Positions 61,638 to 64,000 of a stretch of 64,000 bases of DNA are shown here, in pieces. Position numbers and translations under genes: made by a program. Position 1 is the stretch's first letter. Each line of letters starts with the position of its first letter. The stretch is from contig JAUNFY010000003.1 in the NCBI GenBank assembly GCA_030524805.1, forward strand, positions 1-64,000, read 5' to 3'. The notes below the pieces were generated by a model. That model made no database searches. It saw only the letters and a program-made list of their open reading frames with translations, and was not told the DNA's origin. The stretch is from Bacteroidales bacterium. GTDB taxonomy: Bacteria > Bacteroidota > Bacteroidia > Bacteroidales > Muribaculaceae.

Positions 61638-61710
61638 AAGTTGCCTCCTTCTCACTTGAATCAGGGGGCAGCGACAACTTCAATATTAGAAACCAAAAAC
61701 ATTTCAGAAA

Positions 61711-62025
61711 ATGAATTCTATACTACTTCAATCGGCCGCCGGAGGCGGTAGCAGCATGAGCGGTCTGCTCATGATTGTGGCGATGATCGTGATTTTCTAT
61801 TTCTTCATGATCCGTCCGCAACAGAAAAAACAGAAGGAAATCAAAAATGCCCGTGAGGCCATGAAGTCCGGCGACCGTGTGGTCACTGCTGGTGGTATCC
61901 ACGGAAAATTGAAGGAAATTTCCGACACCACTGTCATGATCGAGATCGCTCCCGGCACTCAGATCAAAGTCGACAAAGGTTCTGTATTTCCCGCCGGCGT
62001 GGAAAACCCCAACGCCCAGAAGTGA
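61711..62025 (+). CDS. yajC: preprotein translocase subunit YajC
   Basis: 104 residues. One N-terminal membrane helix (LLMIVAMIVIFYFFMI, about 20-35) followed by RPQQKKQKEIKNAREAMKSGDRVVTAGGIHGKL, the YajC signature. An accessory part of the SecDF-YajC complex. The Gly/Ser-rich start (AAGGGSSMSG) is typical for the family in Bacteroidota. Confidence 0.95.
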   Translation: MNSILLQSAAGGGSSMSGLLMIVAMIVIFYFFMIRPQQKKQKEIKNAREAMKSGDRVVTAGGIHGKLKEISDTTVMIEIAPGTQIKVDKGSVFPAGVENPNAQK

Positions 62026-62056
62026 TAAATAGCCGTAGCGATTGCTTGCCCGAGCC

Positions 62057-63031
62057 ATGAGAGGTTGGTTCAGAATGATCAAACGCTGGTGGAACACCAT
62101 CAGAAATTCCTCGGAATTCAGGGGGGTGCTCACGTATATGATATTCGTGGGCATCGCCGCCTTGTTTTGGCTTATTCTCACTCTTAATGATTCGGTCGAG
62201 AGCAGCGTTATGGCGAACATCCGGATTACGAACAAGCCCGACAGCGTGACATTCATATCGAATGTGCCCGATCACATTCATGTCGAAGTCCGCGACAAAG
62301 GTTCAAGCCTGATGCGGACTGCATGGCTCCGCCGACCCTCGGTCAACCTTGATTTCAGAATCCTGGCGGAAGGCAACCAGATGGTATGCTCCAAATCCGA
62401 CATGATGTCGGCTATCAAGGAAGCTTTCGGAGGCAGTGCGGTGGTGATATCAAGCAGCATCGACTCCCTTCGACTCGTCTACACCGACCGTCCGGGCAAA
62501 TTGGTCCCTGTGCAGGTATCTGTCGATGCGAGGGCTATGGCGGGATTTGTCGTTTCAGGCAAACCGCTGTCAAACCCGCCGAGGGTGATGGCCTACGGCC
62601 CACGCGAGATTCTCGACACCCTCACTCGTGTCTTTACCGAATCTTATATCGAAACCGATCTTGACCAGTCTCGTTCGTTTTCCTCAAATCTTAAGGGAAT
62701 CAAAGGCGTGCGCCTGATTCCTTCCACCGTTGGCGTCACCATCAACGTAGAGCCGCTCGTGGTGAAGGAAGAGGTGCTTCCGGTAGTTGCAAAGAATGTT
62801 CCTGCCGGCGAAAGCCTTCTCCTCTTTCCTTCCACTGCCCGTGTGAGCTACTATGTGCCGATGAGTAAATTCTCGAGCGACCGCAAACCGGTGAGGGTAG
62901 TGGCCGACTACGATGAACTTTCAATGCACCGTGGCGAACGCATTCCGATCCATATCGAACTGGTGGAAGGGGAGTTGGCGGTGAGGCCAAGGCTTCACGC
63001 CGATTCGGTGGAATATACTCTCGTCCGCTGA
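62057..63031 (+). CDS. YbbR-like domain protein
   Basis: 324 residues from the ATG at 62057; a TTG at 62042 would add five residues. One N-terminal membrane helix (about 24-44, GVLTYMIFVGIAALFWLILTL) followed by extracytoplasmic YbbR-type beta repeats (about 50-320; VMAYGPREILDTLTRVFTESY is the most recognisable). Elsewhere YbbR (CdaR) proteins regulate c-di-AMP cyclases, but no cyclase gene is adjacent. In relatives coaE often follows; here DUF5606 does. Confidence 0.82.
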   Translation: MRGWFRMIKRWWNTIRNSSEFRGVLTYMIFVGIAALFWLILTLNDSVESSVMANIRITNKPDSVTFISNVPDHIHVEVRDKGSSLMRTAWLRRPSVNLDFRILAEGNQMVCSKSDMMSAIKEAFGGSAVVISSSIDSLRLVYTDRPGKLVPVQVSVDARAMAGFVVSGKPLSNPPRVMAYGPREILDTLTRVFTESYIETDLDQSRSFSSNLKGIKGVRLIPSTVGVTINVEPLVVKEEVLPVVAKNVPAGESLLLFPSTARVSYYVPMSKFSSDRKPVRVVADYDELSMHRGERIPIHIELVEGELAVRPRLHADSVEYTLVR

Positions 63032-63085
63032 TTCCGACAATTCTTATAAACATTATTTGACAAATCTGACAATAAACAAATCATC

Positions 63086-63517
63086 ATGCTTAAGGATATT
63101 CTTTCCATAACCGGACGTCCCGGTCTTTTCAAAATTCTCAGTTCCAGCAAAAGAACTCTTGTAGTTGAGGATCTCACGAGTAAAAAACGTTTCCCTCTCG
63201 GTCAGCGCGACAGAGTGGTGTGTCTCGGCGACATCGCTATGTACACCACAGGTGAGGACCTTCCTCTCGGTGAGATTCTCGACCGCGTATATGCTGTGGA
63301 AAACGGACAGCCCATCGAAGTGAAACCGATGGACAACGATGCGCTCCGTGAAGAATTCGCAAAGGCTGTGGCAGACTTCGATCGTGAAAGGGTATATCCC
63401 TCCGACATCAAAAAACTTTTCAATTGGTATAATCTTCTGATTGGCCAGGGCTATAGCAAGTTTGCTGAGGCGGCTGCCGAAGAGGAAGGTGAATCAAGCG
63501 AAGAGGAGACTAAATAA
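63086..63517 (+). CDS. DUF5606 family protein
   Basis: 143 residues. LKDILSITGRPGLFKILSSSKRTLVVEDL followed by RVVCLGDIAMYTTGEDLPLGEIL is the DUF5606 pattern seen across Bacteroidota. DIKKLFNWYNLLIGQG and an acidic tail (EEEGESSEEETK) close it. No signal peptide, so cytoplasmic. Function unknown. Confidence 0.88.
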   Translation: MLKDILSITGRPGLFKILSSSKRTLVVEDLTSKKRFPLGQRDRVVCLGDIAMYTTGEDLPLGEILDRVYAVENGQPIEVKPMDNDALREEFAKAVADFDRERVYPSDIKKLFNWYNLLIGQGYSKFAEAAAEEEGESSEEETK

Positions 63518-63544
63518 TTATTCAACAATTTAAATTCAGCGCTT

Positions 63545-64000
63545 ATGAAAAAAGTTTTTTTACTTGCTGCAGTCACCGCTGTCGGTATGCCCTCCGTTAT
63601 GGCAGAGGTACCGGCTCCGGTAGAACTTGACAACGCATTCCTCTATGCAATGTCACCGAATGGTAAATATGCCGTGTCTTCGAATTCGTTCGGCATCAAG
63701 ATCTACGATCTTGCAAATGGTCAGGAGTATGAATACTTCGACGAAACTGGTATGTCGATGGTTTCATGCGGCATCGGTAGCTGTGTCAGCGACAACGGTA
63801 TCGTCCTCGGAAGCACCAACGATGAGTTGGCCCAATATTGGAAAGACGGCGAATGGTATGATCTTCCCCTCCCGTCTTCAGTCACCGGTGTTTGCCTGAG
63901 CAATGCCATCACTCCCGATGCTTCAAGAATCTGCGGCAACATCGGTCTTAATCCGCTCACTCTCGACGGCGATGCGCTCATGCAGGTGCCCGCAGTCTGG
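63545..64000 (+). CDS. secreted repeat protein, N-terminal part (cut by window end)
   Basis: 152 codons are visible, open to the last base. An N-terminal signal peptide (KKVFLLAAVTAVGMPSVMA, cleavage after residue 20) precedes repeated short beta units of the style SPNGKYAVSS...IKIYDLANGQEYEY and SDNGIVLGSTNDELAQYWKDGEWYDLP. These resemble HAF-type or beta-propeller blades of Bacteroidota secreted proteins, often exported by type IX secretion, but the C-terminal sorting domain would lie outside the window. Specific function unknown. Confidence 0.75.
   Translation, partial: MKKVFLLAAVTAVGMPSVMAEVPAPVELDNAFLYAMSPNGKYAVSSNSFGIKIYDLANGQEYEYFDETGMSMVSCGIGSCVSDNGIVLGSTNDELAQYWKDGEWYDLPLPSSVTGVCLSNAITPDASRICGNIGLNPLTLDGDALMQVPAVW

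Overview
This 64 kb window looks like chromosomal DNA from a member of the order Bacteroidales, most likely family Muribaculaceae (S24-7 group). The gene families support this: DUF4296, DUF4835, DUF5606, a very long NusB, type III glutamine synthetase, TrpB2 and short-form SerA. So do the promoters, which repeatedly match the Bacteroidota consensus TTTG, a 19-20 nt spacer, then TAnnTTTG, and the near absence of Shine-Dalgarno sequences. The genus cannot be fixed from the sequence alone.

Layout. 1-2.6 kb: a small membrane gene on the minus strand, a fragment resembling the start of a phage tape-measure protein, then a run of small envelope genes (DUF3332 lipoprotein, two YtxH paralogues, a holin-like protein and an orphan). 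2.7-9.8 kb: prmA, then a complete glycine cleavage system (gcvT, gcvH, a split gcvP as gcvPA and gcvPB, and lpdA). 9.8-12.7 kb: three surface-polysaccharide transferases (a GT-A glycosyltransferase, a Stealth phosphotransferase and a convergent Caps_synth-type protein). 13-18 kb: a large SNF2 helicase followed by a 646-residue protein with an XPB-like C-terminal pattern. 18-28.7 kb: a Ca/Na antiporter, ddl, ileS-lspA-DUF4296, an outer-membrane beta-barrel protein and a phosphoethanolamine-transferase-like sulfatase. 28.6-31.6 kb (minus): a SprT-like protein, comEC and aroE. 32-34 kb: mgsA and trpB2.

34-49 kb is almost all minus strand: serA-serC, a frameshifted mltF-type lytic transglycosylase, a DNA replication and repair series (umuC, recQ, recJ, dnaG), dapA, a triple-SGNH-domain esterase and rubredoxin. 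49.7-64 kb is plus strand: glnN, rpsF-rpsR-rplI, dnaN, a DnaQ-like exonuclease, coaBC, DUF4835, recN, rlmB, nusB, yajC, ybbR, DUF5606, and the start of a secreted protein cut by the window end.

Most of the window is core metabolism and information processing. The points most worth a second look are: (1) the mltF reading frame is broken in a way that deletion of exactly one 13-bp direct-repeat unit would repair; (2) the SNF2 helicase and its companion as a two-gene module; (3) a four-copy hairpin repeat upstream of glnN; (4) a six-unit 15-bp tandem repeat that starts in the last codons of trpB2; (5) a dispersed TGAAGTT/AACTTCA inverted repeat between genes; and (6) several places where a terminator and the next promoter share bases. 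No tRNA, rRNA, CRISPR array, insertion sequence or intact prophage was seen.
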